A DNA stretch of 64,000 bases from Mermis nigrescens (Eukaryota > Nematoda > Enoplea > Mermithida > Mermithidae): contig JAVLUZ010000717.1 of assembly GCA_036768485.1 (NCBI GenBank), forward strand, positions 248,001 through 312,000, written 5' to 3'. The notes beneath the pieces were generated by a model. The model ran no database searches. It saw only the letters and a list, made by a program, of their open reading frames with translations, and was not told the DNA's origin. Both the position numbers and the translations under genes were made by a program. This document shows, in pieces, positions 1 to 9,788 of the stretch. Position 1 is the first letter of the stretch, and each line of letters opens with the position of its first letter.

Positions 1-109
1 TTATAAAGGTAATAATAAAAGATTTAAATCTTTAAGAAAAAGACAAAATGTGGTAAATTAAAACAAATTTAAAGGATATGATGAAACATTATTGTTGAGA
101 ATAGGACGA

Positions 110-237
110 TCACGTGCTATGTGAAAAACTCACGAATTTCTCTTCAATCAATCCTTGTTTGACGAGCATCAGATAAGGCACATCGTCTCTGTATTCAACT
201 ATGCCTAACTGACCGTCGTGAGCGTTTTCACCGCCGC
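110..237 (-). CDS. tct-1: TCTP last recognised exon
   Basis: The acceptor is TTTAG|GCGGCGG. It encodes GGENAHDGQLGIVEYRDD, then PYLMLVKQGLIEEKF, the C-terminal TCTP signature. Translation reaches TGA at 110-112 after six more residues that do not look like TCTP. A GTGAGT directly after EEKF may be a real donor. Confidence 0.85.
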
Positions 238-1400
238 CTAAAGTCAAGCAAAATAATTTAGCTTCAAAAAAAACGAAAAGTACGGCAGATAAAATCAATA
301 AAATACGAAAAATTACTAGTTATATATGGGCCGTCTCCACACCAGGACGTTGGGGGTTCGGGGGTCTGCACTTCCCTCCCCCGAGTGGCGGATCCAGAAT
401 TGTCCTAAGGGAGGGGGGCAGTACCCCTAAGGGGGGGGGCGGAACCCTGACTTGGGCGGAGAAATTAGTCGTTTTAACCCGAAAATCGCTAAAAATAGCT
501 CAAAGTTCCTTAATTTTGCGCACTATTTTGGGCCAGCCCCCCCCCAATCCGCCCCTGCCTCCCCCGAAAAACCAAAATACCACCCGGAATTCAATTTTTG
601 AATTTTTTTCGCAATATATCAATTCCAATAGATAGTGCTCGATGAGACGATGAGAAAGGTTGAAAATGGAGTTTTTTCCGCCATACCACCATTTCTGAGG
701 CCATTTCTTGACCTTTAAAAAATCTTGCAACCCCCCCCCCAAGAATTTTGGTGCTGCCCACCTATGGACGTCTCTCGATATTACGATTTGTTCGTGGCTT
801 ATTCGCAACAGTCAGATGCATATTTAACAATTACTCGTCAAGGAGATTATTTAAAAAATTAATAGCCTAATAATTAAATTATTCAGATCAATAATTTACC
901 GACTACAGAATTGTTATTTACAAATTAAACTACAAAAATTTCTACCTTGGTAGAACATTAGCTCTTTAAAACGATCTTTTTGCAACAATCCGCCGACCCA
1001 CTTTTGCATTTTCGTCTTAAAGTCGGTCACCTCTTCTTTCGGCACGCCGTCGGCTAGCAACCTGTCGACTAGCCTCAAAATGCAATTAATTAAATAATTA
1101 ATTAATTCATTGATAATTACATAATTAATTAATTAATTAATAATTACATAATTAATTATTTTTCGTTGACCGAATGGGAAATTGAAAATTTAGAGAAAAA
1201 ATAATATACTTTTTCATATATTCTTTGACCCAATCTTTGAATACTTTTGCGTCCTGATAAATTGGCATTTCGACCAAATCGTGATTGAGCACAAAATCGA
1301 TACCCGATTGGACATTTTCGTCGGCTCCCTCGTCGTCGCCACCTTCGGCCGAAGGATTCGCGCCGCCCAACACGATTTCGCCTTCTTTCCTTATCACGTG
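110..1400 (-). CDS. tct-1: Translationally controlled tumour protein (TCTP), 3' three exons
   Basis: TCTP is a small, abundant cytosolic protein tied to growth control, calcium and microtubule binding and stress; it is not an enzyme. Three minus-strand exons join in phase: 1400-1210, 1073-946 and 237-110. The first reads HVIRKEGEIVLGG and then an acidic stretch with NPSAEGG and SGIDFVLNHDLVEM, the TCTP signature region. The second reads DRLLADGVPKEEV then QKWVGGLLQKDRFKELMFYQ. The last gives GGGENAHDGQLGIVEYRDD and ends GLIEEKF. Phases agree (AA|G at the first junction, G|GC at the second) and each acceptor is AG. The wording is closest to nematode TCTP. The first exon, about 30 residues with the start codon, was not found, so the gene is incomplete here. 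After EEKF the frame runs six codons to TGA, but the sequence there is a good donor (GTGAGT), so the real last codons may lie in another exon. Identity is very sure; the 3' end is not. Confidence 0.9.
338..766. mobile_element. hAT-type MITE, family H2, in TCTP intron
   Basis: It begins CACACCAGGACG and ends CCCACCTATG, the inverted ends of a family seen six or more times here (CATACGTGGGCAGC ... CGCCCAGGTGTA). It is flanked by GCCGTCTC and GACGTCTC, a 7/8 match to an 8-bp TSD. There is no coding capacity. Another MITE (383-557) is inserted in it. It lies inside the 238-945 intron of TCTP. Confidence 0.8.
383..557. mobile_element. hAT-type MITE, family H3, nested in H2
   Basis: It runs from AGTGGCGGATCC to ATCCGCCCCTG, with inverted ends shared with the elements at 3330, 8558, 51193 and 53851. 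An exact 8-bp direct repeat CCTCCCCC flanks it (375-382 and 558-565), so it inserted into the surrounding H2 copy later. Confidence 0.8.
946..1073 (-). CDS. tct-1: TCTP internal exon (helical hairpin)
   Basis: The exon lies between TTTTGAG|G (acceptor) and CCAAG|GTAGAA (donor). Its first G completes the lysine codon left open by the previous exon. It encodes the two amphipathic helices of TCTP, including QKWVGGLLQKDRFKELMF. It does not begin with ATG and lies in a short open frame. Confidence 0.88.
1079..1157. repeat. TTAA-rich microsatellite in TCTP intron
   Basis: Runs of ATTAATTAATTAATT, broken by two ATAATTACAT units, lie in the 136-bp intron between two TCTP exons. This is simple low-complexity sequence with no other signal. 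Confidence 0.85.
1210..1400 (-). CDS. tct-1: TCTP internal exon (signature region)
   Basis: The acceptor AG (minus strand) lies just before CACGTGATAAGG, and the donor reads AAAAA|GTATAT. The 191-nt exon ends in phase 2. It encodes the RKEGEIVL strand and the acidic flexible loop, then the helical region ending VKEYMKK. Confidence 0.9.
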
Positions 1401-1401
1401 C

Positions 1402-2998
1402 TATTAAAAAACAAAATTGATTCATTTTCATTTTTTCTCCATTTTTTATATTTTTTTCTTTTTTTTATTTATTTTAATTTTTTGAGCATTGAGAGCGTAT
1501 GTAGCCGAAAATAAGGTTATTTGTCTCTAATTCGCATTGTTATACGTATGCGTACGATCAGTAAATATGCCGAAAAATATATTTTTGACAGATTAGCAAT
1601 GCAGTAAAACAACTTTATTTTAAACATAGCAAAGCAATGATTTCTTCCATTTCTTCATCCCTTGATCACTCTAACAGAAAGCGCCAGTAATTAGAAGACC
1701 AAATTTTTTTCCATGTATATACCAAATAGGACTCGGCTGTGCGAAAACAAAGCCAAGAAAGTTATGTCATGTCAAATGAAAAGGCTTTTCGTATCGAAAA
1801 GAGATTCTGAGCCTCGTACAAACACTTTTGGAGTCGTCTTAGTACTAAGCACAAGAGGGAGCAAAAGATAGTTTTATTCTAAGGCTTTTTTAAGCATTTC
1901 CCACCAAAGTGTCCGAAAAAATTCGATCTCTAGCGCCGGATATCATACGTAATTATGGCCTATTTAGCTCCAGAATGCACGTGAGAGGAAGGATACGGGA
2001 CCCTCTCACCCAAAGTCGGACGTCCTCCCATTCCCTCGGAGCCAAAAGAAAATTTTTGACCCCCCCCAAGAAATTAAATTTTTCAGAATTTTAGTCAGAA
2101 ATTGGAGGTCATTTACCCCGTTCCCCTAAAAATGGCCGGGCGCGACTCCCCCCCAATTTCGAGCCTTACATGCATGGCATATCCAAGCATGTGCATTAAA
2201 TAGTCGAAAATCAACCTTTGTAAAATGTCAAACTCCTTTTGCATTTATCTTCCATTTTCTAGAAATTTTATGCAGGAAATAAGAACTTTTTGATAGGTTT
2301 AACTTCTTAACTTTTCAGTTTATATGTACAGTATAGACATCATTTACATCATGCAAGAGCATAGGGGTGAGAGCAGGGTATTACCCCACCACCTAAGCTC
2401 TAAAAATTAGCTACATCGCCTTTTCGGGCTCCAAAAACTAGCCATATAGCCGTGTGAGCTCAGAAATACTGGATAGTTGTCTTTTCTGACTTTTCAAAAG
2501 GATATATAGCTATTTTCCTCACTACAAAAGGGCTAAATAGCTATTTTTAGTCCATAAAGATTATCTACTCCTAACTATGCTTGTGAATCCAAAAAGGCTG
2601 TATAACTAGTTTTCTGAGCCCAAAAAGGCTATATAACCGTTTTTACGGAGCATTTAGCTATCTGCCGATTTCCGGTTCTCACCCCTCTGAAAATTGACCC
2701 TGCGTACCTATGATATACATTATAAACAAAACATTTTCGGTCGAAGAAAGACTTTCAAAAGTCTCGATGCATGTAAATACAAAAAGGCTCGTAGAGAAAA
2801 AGAGTGATATCAAAAATGCCATCGAAAAAACCAAGACAAAAGTATTTGCCTTTCTTAATCAATTGCGAAAACAATTAATGTTAACCACTACCTTATTCAA
2901 TTTTTATTATTTAGCTTTGAATAATGCTGAAAACAAATCGTACATTTACAATAAGTCAAAATACAAATTCCTATAAGCTATCATAAAATTTCAGTAAG
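1402..2998. other. Stretch without a recognised gene
   Basis: This is the intron or upstream side of the TCTP gene. I searched the minus strand for the missing first exon (MxIYKD-like start, YEVxGK-like end) and did not see it. The stretch holds T-rich DNA, C-tract repeat debris at 2060-2160 and a degenerate minisatellite at 2390-2660. Open frames at 1909-2094 and 2710-2976 have no recognisable domain. Confidence 0.5.
2390..2660. repeat. Degenerate minisatellite
   Basis: Five or six loosely conserved units of about 40-50 bp each carry AAAAAGGCTATATA or GGGCTAAATAGC followed by TTTT and a GAGCC/CTCA step. The units are too diverged to be coding and are probably an old tandem array. Confidence 0.6.
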
Positions 2999-3329
2999 GC
3001 CCGATTCGGTGATCGGACCGATGCCGAGGCCTCGGCAAGGCTCGGCGTTTTTGGAGCCTCGGCCTCGGCGCCGAGGGCGAAGCTGATAAGTGCCGACGCG
3101 CCAAGGGTTAAAATCAAATTTGAAATGTATCTTTTGAATATTAACTAGTTAGAATGCATCTGCAGTACACAGGCTGTTTTTTACCCATTGGCTTTTCTTA
3201 TGAACAAGTTACATACAGCAAAGTACCAAATGATATTCATATGATGACTAAGTTTTGAATCTCATGCTCGCTATCGGAAAGTAGAATGCAATTTCCGTCA
3301 TATTACCTATCACACCAGAATTGGATGAC

Positions 3330-4200
3330 CAGGGCGGATTTGAGGGGGAGGGGCGGCCCCCTATTGGCCAAAAATATTTAGCGAGATGAAGAATGGATAT
3401 GCGATTTGCAATGATTTTTGGCCGTCAGTGACCATAATTTCTCATATTTTTTCCGGCGCTACGCGCCGGATGATACCTATTAATGAAATTTACTTACCTA
3501 CTTTCTTGGCGACCTGGAAGCCATTTTCTGCTCATGTAGGCTTCAAAACAATTTTAACAGCAGAAACAGCTATTTTTGAATAGTTTTCTTCTATTTTCAA
3601 TTCAAAATTTCGATGTTTCGCATCAAATGCTATAAATAGAGGAAATCAAGCAGTAAATCATGCTTCTAGACGTTTGTCCGCCATAATTTCACAAATTTCC
3701 CGGCGCTTCGCGCCAGATTTTTGTTAAAGTCAAATAAATTTAATGATTTTTCCGCACAGAAAAATATTGCGTCAAAAAATATTTTATGTACATAAAAGTA
3801 AACAATGTAAAAGACCGAAAAAACGCTATTTCGTGCATTACGGGCAAATTTTAGGACCCATTTTTGACTGTTTTCAGAAAAGTTGGGATACCGCCATACG
3901 TGGGAAGCTAGAAAATTCTGGGGTGGGGTGCAAGATTTTCAAAGGTCAGAAAACGGCCTTAAAAATGGTGGTATGGCGAAAAAACACCATTTTACAATGT
4001 TTCTCATCGAGCACTATACATTGGCATCAAAAAATTGTAAAAAAAAACAAAAAAAATTCAAAAATTGATTTCTGGGTGGTGGTATTTTGGTTTTCGGAGG
4101 AGGGGGGGGTATTTTGGTTTCTCGGGGGAGTGCATACTCCCAAACCCCCTCGCCCAGGTGTGGATACCGCCCCCTTTAGAAAATCCTAGATCCGCTACTG
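3330..4200. mobile_element. hAT-type MITE, family H3, with nested H2
   Basis: It begins CAGGGCGGATTT and ends GATCCGCTACTG. The exact 8-bp TSD is TGGATGAC (3322-3329 and 4201-4208). Inside are GGCGCTTCGCGCC-type hairpins (3461, 3700) and a nested H2 copy at 3895-4162. Non-coding. Confidence 0.85.
3895..4162. mobile_element. hAT-type MITE, family H2
   Basis: It starts CATACGTGGGAAGC and ends CGCCCAGGTGTG. The exact 8-bp TSD GATACCGC is at 3887-3894 and 4163-4170. The G-rich right half has four or more G-tracts and the left half carries C-tracts when read on the other strand. Confidence 0.88.
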
Positions 4201-4395
4201 TGGATGACTGAAAAAGCGTGTTTAATCATGCATTATATACTGCAAAAGCGAGCACAACAATGGCTGCAGTTCTGCTTTACATAGCTTATTTCGTTTGTTC
4301 GTTTATTTCTTCGACAGTTTTCTTATTTATAGTAAAAAAAGCTTTTGACTGCTTCTTCGGCTATATTTTATATTAACTTTTCGAAGTCTTCAACG

Positions 4396-5107
4396 CAGCG
4401 TTTTTTTTGTACTCGGCAAAGATTTTTCCCGATGTACAAAGACTTTTCGGGACTGTCTTTGTACATACGTGTAAAAAGATTTTAAGGCAGACAAAAATTG
4501 TAACAAAGGTCTAAAATTCGCCAAAATTTTCGGCGCCGCGCCGAAATGAGTAATTGTGTGTTCTATATATCTTTATAATGGCAGAAATTGCATTTCAAAA
4601 GGAAAAATGTCAAATTCTTCGGCGCTTCGCGCCGTTTCAAAACGATTTCTGTTGATTTTTGCCCTTAGAAACCCAGAAATAAGCTAAAAGACACTACCAA
4701 AAGTCGAACAACTCTGTTTTTTTCCACACTGAAATCGCTAATGTACCATATCATAGTACCAAAAAATTAGTGTGTACAAAATGTACAAAGATTTTTGGGA
4801 AGACAAAAAATGTTAAACGGTATAAAATTGTTTATCCTATACACCTTTAAACTGGCAGAATTTGCATTTAGAATGAAAAATGTCAAATTTTTCGGCGCTT
4901 CGAGCCGTTTTGAGACGATTTTTAGTTAATTTTTGGCGTCAGAAACCCAGAAGTTAGCTAAAATACACTACCAAACCCTATTTTTCACACTAAAATCGCT
5001 ACTGTATCATATTATAGTACACAAAAATTTGCATGTACAAAATGTGCAAAGACTTTTGGGGACCATCTTTTTACATGTACAAACGGACCTTGTACACAAA
5101 AACACTG
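4396..5107. mobile_element. hAT-type MITE, family H4
   Basis: The ends are CAGCGTTTTTTTTGTACTC and GTGTTTTTGTGTACAAGG (inverted). The exact 8-bp TSD is CTTCAACG (4388-4395 and 5108-5115). Internally two similar halves each hold TGTACAAAGA boxes and a GCGCTTCG hairpin. It lies inside the H5 element. Confidence 0.82.
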
Positions 5108-5442
5108 CTTCAACGGCAACTTGTTAAATTAAAGATGCTTTCATGCTGCTGACTTTATTCAATAAAACCTTCACACATTAAATCCACTATTATTGAAAAT
5201 AAGAATGAATTGTTTGACATAGAATGCCTTTCGATTTCACTCTCATCAAAATACTTGTATGTTAATCGACTCTGCATGAAATTTTTGTTCTCTGAAGTAG
5301 TGTTCTCTCAGTCATTCTTTTTTATTTCTGCCATTCGATTTTACAATGCTCGTATTTCATAATATCGATTGTATCATATGTTCAAGAACTCCTTTTTGTA
5401 AAACACAATCTCGAAGCAGTTGGTTTTAATAGTGTGACTTTA

Positions 5443-5884
5443 CAGGCACGTAGCTGTGGGGGGGACTGGGGGGTCCGGACCACACCTGGGCGTGGGGGTT
5501 TGGGGGGTATGCACCCCCCCCAGAAACCAAAATACCCCCCCCCCAGAAATCAAAATACCCCCCCCCAGAATTCAATTTTTGAAAATTTTTTTCGTTTTTT
5601 TTTCGCAATTTTTTGATGCCAATGGATAGTGCTTGATGAGAAACGTCGAAAAATGGTGTTTTTATCGCCATACCACCATTTTTAAGGCCATTTTTCGACC
5701 TTCAAAAAAATCTTGCACCCCCCCCCAGAATTTTCTTGCTGCCCACGTATGGTCCGGACCCCCCAAAATTCAGAAAAAACCGGAAAAATAGGACTTTTTA
5801 CACGTTATTTTGTGCTATTTTTGGCTTAGACCCCCCAAAATTGGTGTTGGTCCCCCCAAAATAGAAGGGCCAGCTACGTGCCTG
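5443..5884. mobile_element. hAT-type MITE, family H1, with nested H2
   Basis: The perfect terminal inverted repeat is CAGGCACGTAGCTG / CAGCTACGTGCCTG. The exact 8-bp TSD is TGACTTTA (5435-5442 and 5885-5892). A further H2 MITE sits inside at 5481-5751. The non-interrupted part is C- and G-rich and non-coding. Confidence 0.92.
5481..5751. mobile_element. hAT-type MITE, family H2, nested in H1
   Basis: This is an inverted copy, CACACCTGGGCGTGG to GCCCACGTATG. The exact 8-bp TSD GTCCGGAC (5473-5480 and 5752-5759) lies within the H1 element, so H2 arrived after H1, which arrived after H5. Confidence 0.9.
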
Positions 5885-5892
5885 TGACTTTA

Positions 5893-6111
5893 AAGAATTT
5901 GATAAAGAATGACGACGACGATGACGCGATAGAACAAGGCGAAATAGGGCTGACTTTGATTCAGATGATCTAGATTTTGATGATGAATTATCTGCTCCAT
6001 CAGATTGGTATAAGAATACTGGCTAACAGCAATGAAAATTTGTTTTAGTTCGATAAAGTGTTTAATATTACGATTATATTCTAAGAGTACTATTTTTGAG
6101 TATAGGTATAT
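5893..6111 (+). other. Acidic reading-frame remnant of the H5 element
   Basis: Around 5950-6027 one plus frame reads ADFDSDDLDFDDELSAPSDW and then YKNTG and a stop. It lies in the original H5 body between two insertions. Acidic stretches occur in many transposases, but nothing here identifies the family. It may be chance. Confidence 0.25.
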
Positions 6112-7190
6112 AGTGCTGGCCTCTAAAAAAACCAGTCGATTTGTAACCTTAAAAAACCACCCTTTTTTCCATAACCAAAAGGAGATGACTGATGATATTA
6201 TACTGGCGAACAAGCTATGCCGTGAGGATTACAACTGACCCCTGGTCGCTTTCCGGATCATTCAAAAACTTGAGATATAAATTTGTCGAAAAGTTACTAA
6301 AAATTGCCATTTTCATGATTTTTTTAAAGCGTTTTTGAGGGTCAGTATTTCTACCCGTATTCATATTTGGTGGTTTCACGTTAGGCTCCCTTGCAGACTA
6401 ATGTCAGAAAAAAATTTAGTTCTCCTATGTCATCCACATAGCTACAGTATACCTTCAAAGCCAAACCTAAAAAAAACAGTTGTAACCTAAAAAAACCAGC
6501 GCCAATTTTTACAAAACTCAGCAGGAATGTGCCTCGTAGCACCTTCCATGATGCCTGATATTTATTTTAAAAAAAATAAGAATCACCCAAAAAACTGCCA
6601 AAAAAAGTTCGATTGTAACCTAAAAAAACCACTGTAACCTAAAAAAGACCAATGCTAAGTATACGTTGCCTCGGCAACAAAATTACTTTTCATCAAATTA
6701 CATAATTTTGCACTGATTTCTTGCAGAGGATGTAGAAAAGACTTACCTAGAGTCGTTTTTATCACTTGAAGACTTTACTTGTGAAATTTATAGAACTTTC
6801 AATGAAATTCAGAAAAAATTATTGATTTTTATATAAATCAGATAAAATGAACGGAAATATCGTAAAAAATGAAATTTTTTTTTCAAAACTGTGATCATTT
6901 AAGGTCAACTAACTTTTTTACGCTGCGAACCATGCACTTCGCATAACATTTTGGGGGTGGTTTTTTTTAGTTCCCATGGTTGTTTTTTTGGGAAAAAGTG
7001 GTTTTAATTCGAAATTTCGTATTTCATGCAAGCTTGCTATGAAATATGGCGCTTAAAAATTCTTTCATGCAGCAAGTTATAGGCCTAGGGCAGCTGTCAA
7101 AAATAGGTGTTTGTTGACTTCTTCAATGCTATTTGTTCTGAAGTTATAAGCCAAAAACATGAAAATGGTTTTTTTTTGGAGGCCAGCACT
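6112..7190. mobile_element. TA-target MITE, family M2
   Basis: The inverted ends are AGTGCTGGCCTC and GAGGCCAGCACT, each followed inside by a run of A and AACC. The flanks are TATAT/ATATA, consistent with a TA or ATAT target. Inside are repeated TAACCTAAAAAAACCA boxes. An inverted, shortened second copy lies at 55351-56212 in an HDAC intron. No transposase was seen. Confidence 0.75.
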
Positions 7191-7311
7191 ATATAAGCTT
7201 GACCATCTGCATTACCCTTGGCCTCGGCCTCGGCCGAGGCAAGAATTTTAAGTCGCCTCAGCCTCGGCCGAGGGTCCAAAAACTACCCTCGGTCCGATCA
7301 CTGGCCCGATT

Positions 7312-8053
7312 CTATATTGCAGGCACTTGAAGTGCACCAACCGACTGAAACTCACTAATTGAGTCTTGAAAATGATTGTTAAATATTGTTTAAGAAATAT
7401 GCAAATAAATATTTAAGTACCTTTCCTTTAAACTCGTAAACAACATCATCCACAAGTTTGATTGGAAAACTATCGCTGCACAGTTCATCATTTGAAAAAA
7501 ATAAAGGGTTGAACGTTTATTACATAAAAAGGAAATGATATTCCGTTTTACATTCAACAGATTTAAGACTTGATATATATTATGCACCTATTAGTATTTG
7601 ATTACAGTTGGAAATATGAAAATAACACATTAGTAACTTTATTATTCAATAATTCTGCGATAGGACATAGTACAGAATCAATATAAACAAAAAATTTTAA
7701 AAAACCCGATCAAAGTCGAATAATTTGTGTAATGGGGTGCACTAGATGAAATTAACTGATTGCGATTGATAAAACAACTAGTATTTAATATATTTTGTTT
7801 TGCTCTTTACTTTGTAGTCATTTCTGCCTTTAACCTTTGAATTTTAGTTTAACCTTAGGAATACTCTTACCAGTACCTACCTATTTAATTTGCTTTTCCC
7901 GAATTAATTTACTTTTACAAAAAAATCATGTAGTGGTGAAAAAGACAGCTCGTATTATAAATGAGAAGCAACACGAATTAAAGTGTCACAGACATCATGA
8001 GCTAACATTAAGTTAAAGCATGTATCGATAAAAACTAACCCTTGAATATGTAT
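7312..8053. other. Stretch without a recognised gene
   Basis: AT-rich DNA between two hAT-type elements. Short minus-strand frames (7390-7587) show no domain. No RNA gene or repeat was recognised. Confidence 0.45.
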
Positions 8054-8068
8054 ATCCCTACTAGGGAT

Positions 8069-8240
8069 GTTCCGGTTCCAGGTTTTTCAAAAAAATCGGT
8101 TCCGGTTCCGGTTCTTGGAAAACAAGAATTTCGGTTCCGGTTCCGGTTTCGGTTCTTGCGTAAGTTGGAACCGTCGGTTCCGGTTCCGGTTCCGGTTCTT
8201 CATCTAGAGAACCGTCGGTTCCGGTTCCGGTTCTCGGTTC
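8069..8240. repeat. CCGGTT subterminal repeat array
   Basis: About twenty copies of (T)CCGGTT(C) are spaced in small clusters just inside the left end of the H6 element; an inverted equivalent lies at 9890-10030. In hAT elements such subterminal motifs bind the transposase. The Phe-Arg frame read across it is an artefact of the repeat. Confidence 0.8.
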
Positions 8241-8465
8241 CTGTGTTAAAGTATATACGCTCTTGATAGCTTGACTTCACCGGAACATGTGACGATGTAA
8301 TCGAAAGATAAATTATTCAGGAAGTCCTTTCTATCTGGCAACTGAACGTTCAAATAAGTTTTACGTCTAGTTGACAATTTACTTAAAAATCACTGAATAT
8401 TATCTATGTGTTTCTTAATTGGAGGCTTATACGAAATCGAAATGCTTAATTCATGACGAAGATCT

Positions 8466-8557
8466 GCTGCAATGATGGAAAGAGAAGTCCAATGGTGGAA
8501 AGAGAAGTGGAAGAATTTGCCGATTCTCGCGTTTATAGCTAAGCAGTATCTTGCAGC
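8466..8557 (+). pseudogene. hAT transposase remnant, part before the dimerisation domain
   Basis: The frame reads EVQWWKEKW then NLPILAFIAKQYLA, the WW...LA.A.+YL pattern just upstream of the hAT C-terminal dimerisation domain. It breaks at the H3 insertion and continues in the same frame at 9638. Upstream it meets a stop, so the catalytic DDE core is missing. Confidence 0.8.
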
Positions 8558-9629
8558 CAGTGGCGGATCTAGGATGTTCCTAAGGGGGCAGTACCCCAAC
8601 TTTTCCAAAAACAGTCGAAAATAGGTCCAAAAATTTGCCCTTAACGCACGAAACAGCGTTTTTTCGGCGTTTTACAATGTATACTTTTACATTAAATCAC
8701 TTTTGACGCAATATTTTTACTTGAAATATTAAAATTTTCGACAATTTTGTGCTAAAAATCACTAAAATTCTTTGACTTTATCAGAATTCTGGCGCGAAGC
8801 AGTTTTTTTTGTACAAGGTCCGTTTGACATGTACAAATATGATCCCCAAAAGTCTTCGTACATTGTGTACACACAGATTTTTGGGTATTATAATATGATA
8901 CAGTAGCGATTTTAGTGTGGTAAAAACAGAGTTGTTCGACTTTTGGTAGTGTATTTCAGCTAATTTATGGGTCTCTAAGGGCAAAAATCACTAAGAATCG
9001 TCTTAAAACGGCGCGAAGCGCCTAAAAATTTGACATTTTTCCTTTCGAAATGCAGTTTCTGCCATTATAAAGATAAATAGAGCACACAATCAGTCATTTC
9101 GACGCGAAGCGCCGTAAATTTCTGCGAATTTTAGACCTTTTTAGTAATTTTTGTCTCTCCAAAAATCTTCGTACATGTATAAAGACGGTCCCGAAAAGTC
9201 TTTGCACATTGGGAAAAATCTTTGCCGAATACAAAAAAACCGTGGCGCTGAAGCGCCGGAAATTTTGTGAGATTAAGACGGATAGACGTCAAGAAGCATG
9301 ATTTACAGCTTGATTTACTGTATTTATAGCATTTGATGCGAAACATCGAAATTTTTAATTGAAAATAGAAGAAAACTATGCAAAAAATATCTGTTTCTGC
9401 TGCTAAAATTGTTTTGAAACCTACATGAACAGAAAATGGCTTCCAGGTGGCCAAGAAAGTAAATAAATGTCATTAATAGGTATCATTCGGCGCGTAGCGC
9501 CGAAAAAATTTGAGAAATTATGGTCATTGAGGGCCAAAAAATAGTTGCAAATTGTATATCCATTCTTTATCTCGCCAAATATTTTTGGCAAATGGTGGGC
9601 GGCCCCCCGCCCCCTTAGATTCGCCCCTG
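8558..9629. mobile_element. hAT-type MITE, family H3 (full length), inside hAT transposase
   Basis: The ends are CAGTGGCGGATC and GATTCGCCCCTG. The exact 8-bp TSD is CTTGCAGC (8550-8557 and 9630-9637). It holds GGCGCGAAGCGCC-type hairpins (9011, 9097, 9249, 9491) and a nested H4 copy. It splits the transposase dimerisation domain. Confidence 0.9.
8800..9244. mobile_element. hAT-type MITE, family H4, nested in H3
   Basis: The ends are CAGTTTTTTTTGTACAAGG and ATACAAAAAAACCGTG, inverted and matching the family at 4396. The flanks GGCGCGAAG and GGCGCTGAAG look like a TSD with one indel. If so, this is a third nesting level. Confidence 0.65.
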
Positions 9630-9637
9630 CTTGCAGC

Positions 9638-9788
9638 GCCAGCTACAAGCGTTCCATTGGAACAGCTGTTCAGTTGCACTGGAATCATTTACGACCCTCT
9701 CAGAAACATGCTACATGGCGAAAAAGCAGAACGACTGTTATTTTTGAAATATAATTTACCCGGAACAATACTAAGTTTTAGTCTGTAA
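9638..9788 (+). pseudogene. hAT transposase C-terminal dimerisation domain remnant
   Basis: The frame continues from 8557 and reads PATSVPLEQLFSCTGII, then RNMLHGEKAERLLFLKYNL and a stop at 9786-9788. This matches the hAT dimerisation consensus PATS.P.ER.FS..G.........R..L....E.L.FL..N. The usual ER is EQ and the downstream motif is intact. Confidence 0.88.

Larger units (their letters stand above)
3007..7303. mobile_element. hAT-type element, family H5, host of a nested cluster
   Basis: The left end is CGGTGATCGGACCGA and the right end TCGGTCCGATCACTG, a near-perfect inverted repeat. An exact 8-bp TSD GCCCGATT flanks it (2999-3006 and 7304-7311). Just inside each end are GC-rich CCTCGGCC repeats, a subterminal pattern common in hAT elements. 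Of 4.3 kb, about 3.1 kb is later insertions (3330-4200, 4396-5107, 5443-5884, 6112-7190), leaving about 1.2 kb of the original. No full transposase is present. A short acidic frame after 5940 (ADFDSDDLDFDDELSAPSDW) is the only protein-like remnant and I cannot assign it. Confidence 0.75.

Noticed and set aside
2710..2976. 88-residue Lys-rich plus frame
   Set aside because: AT-rich composition alone explains it; no homology recognised.
1402..2998. First exon of TCTP
   Set aside because: Looked for the N-terminal TCTP pattern on the minus strand with a donor in phase with CAC at 1400; no convincing match was found by eye.
5881..6111. piggyBac or hAT transposase N-terminus
   Set aside because: Only a short acidic stretch is visible; no conserved motif supports any family.
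8042..8266. Plus frame reading RFRFRF and VPVPV
   Set aside because: A translation artefact of the CCGGTT subterminal array of the H6 element.
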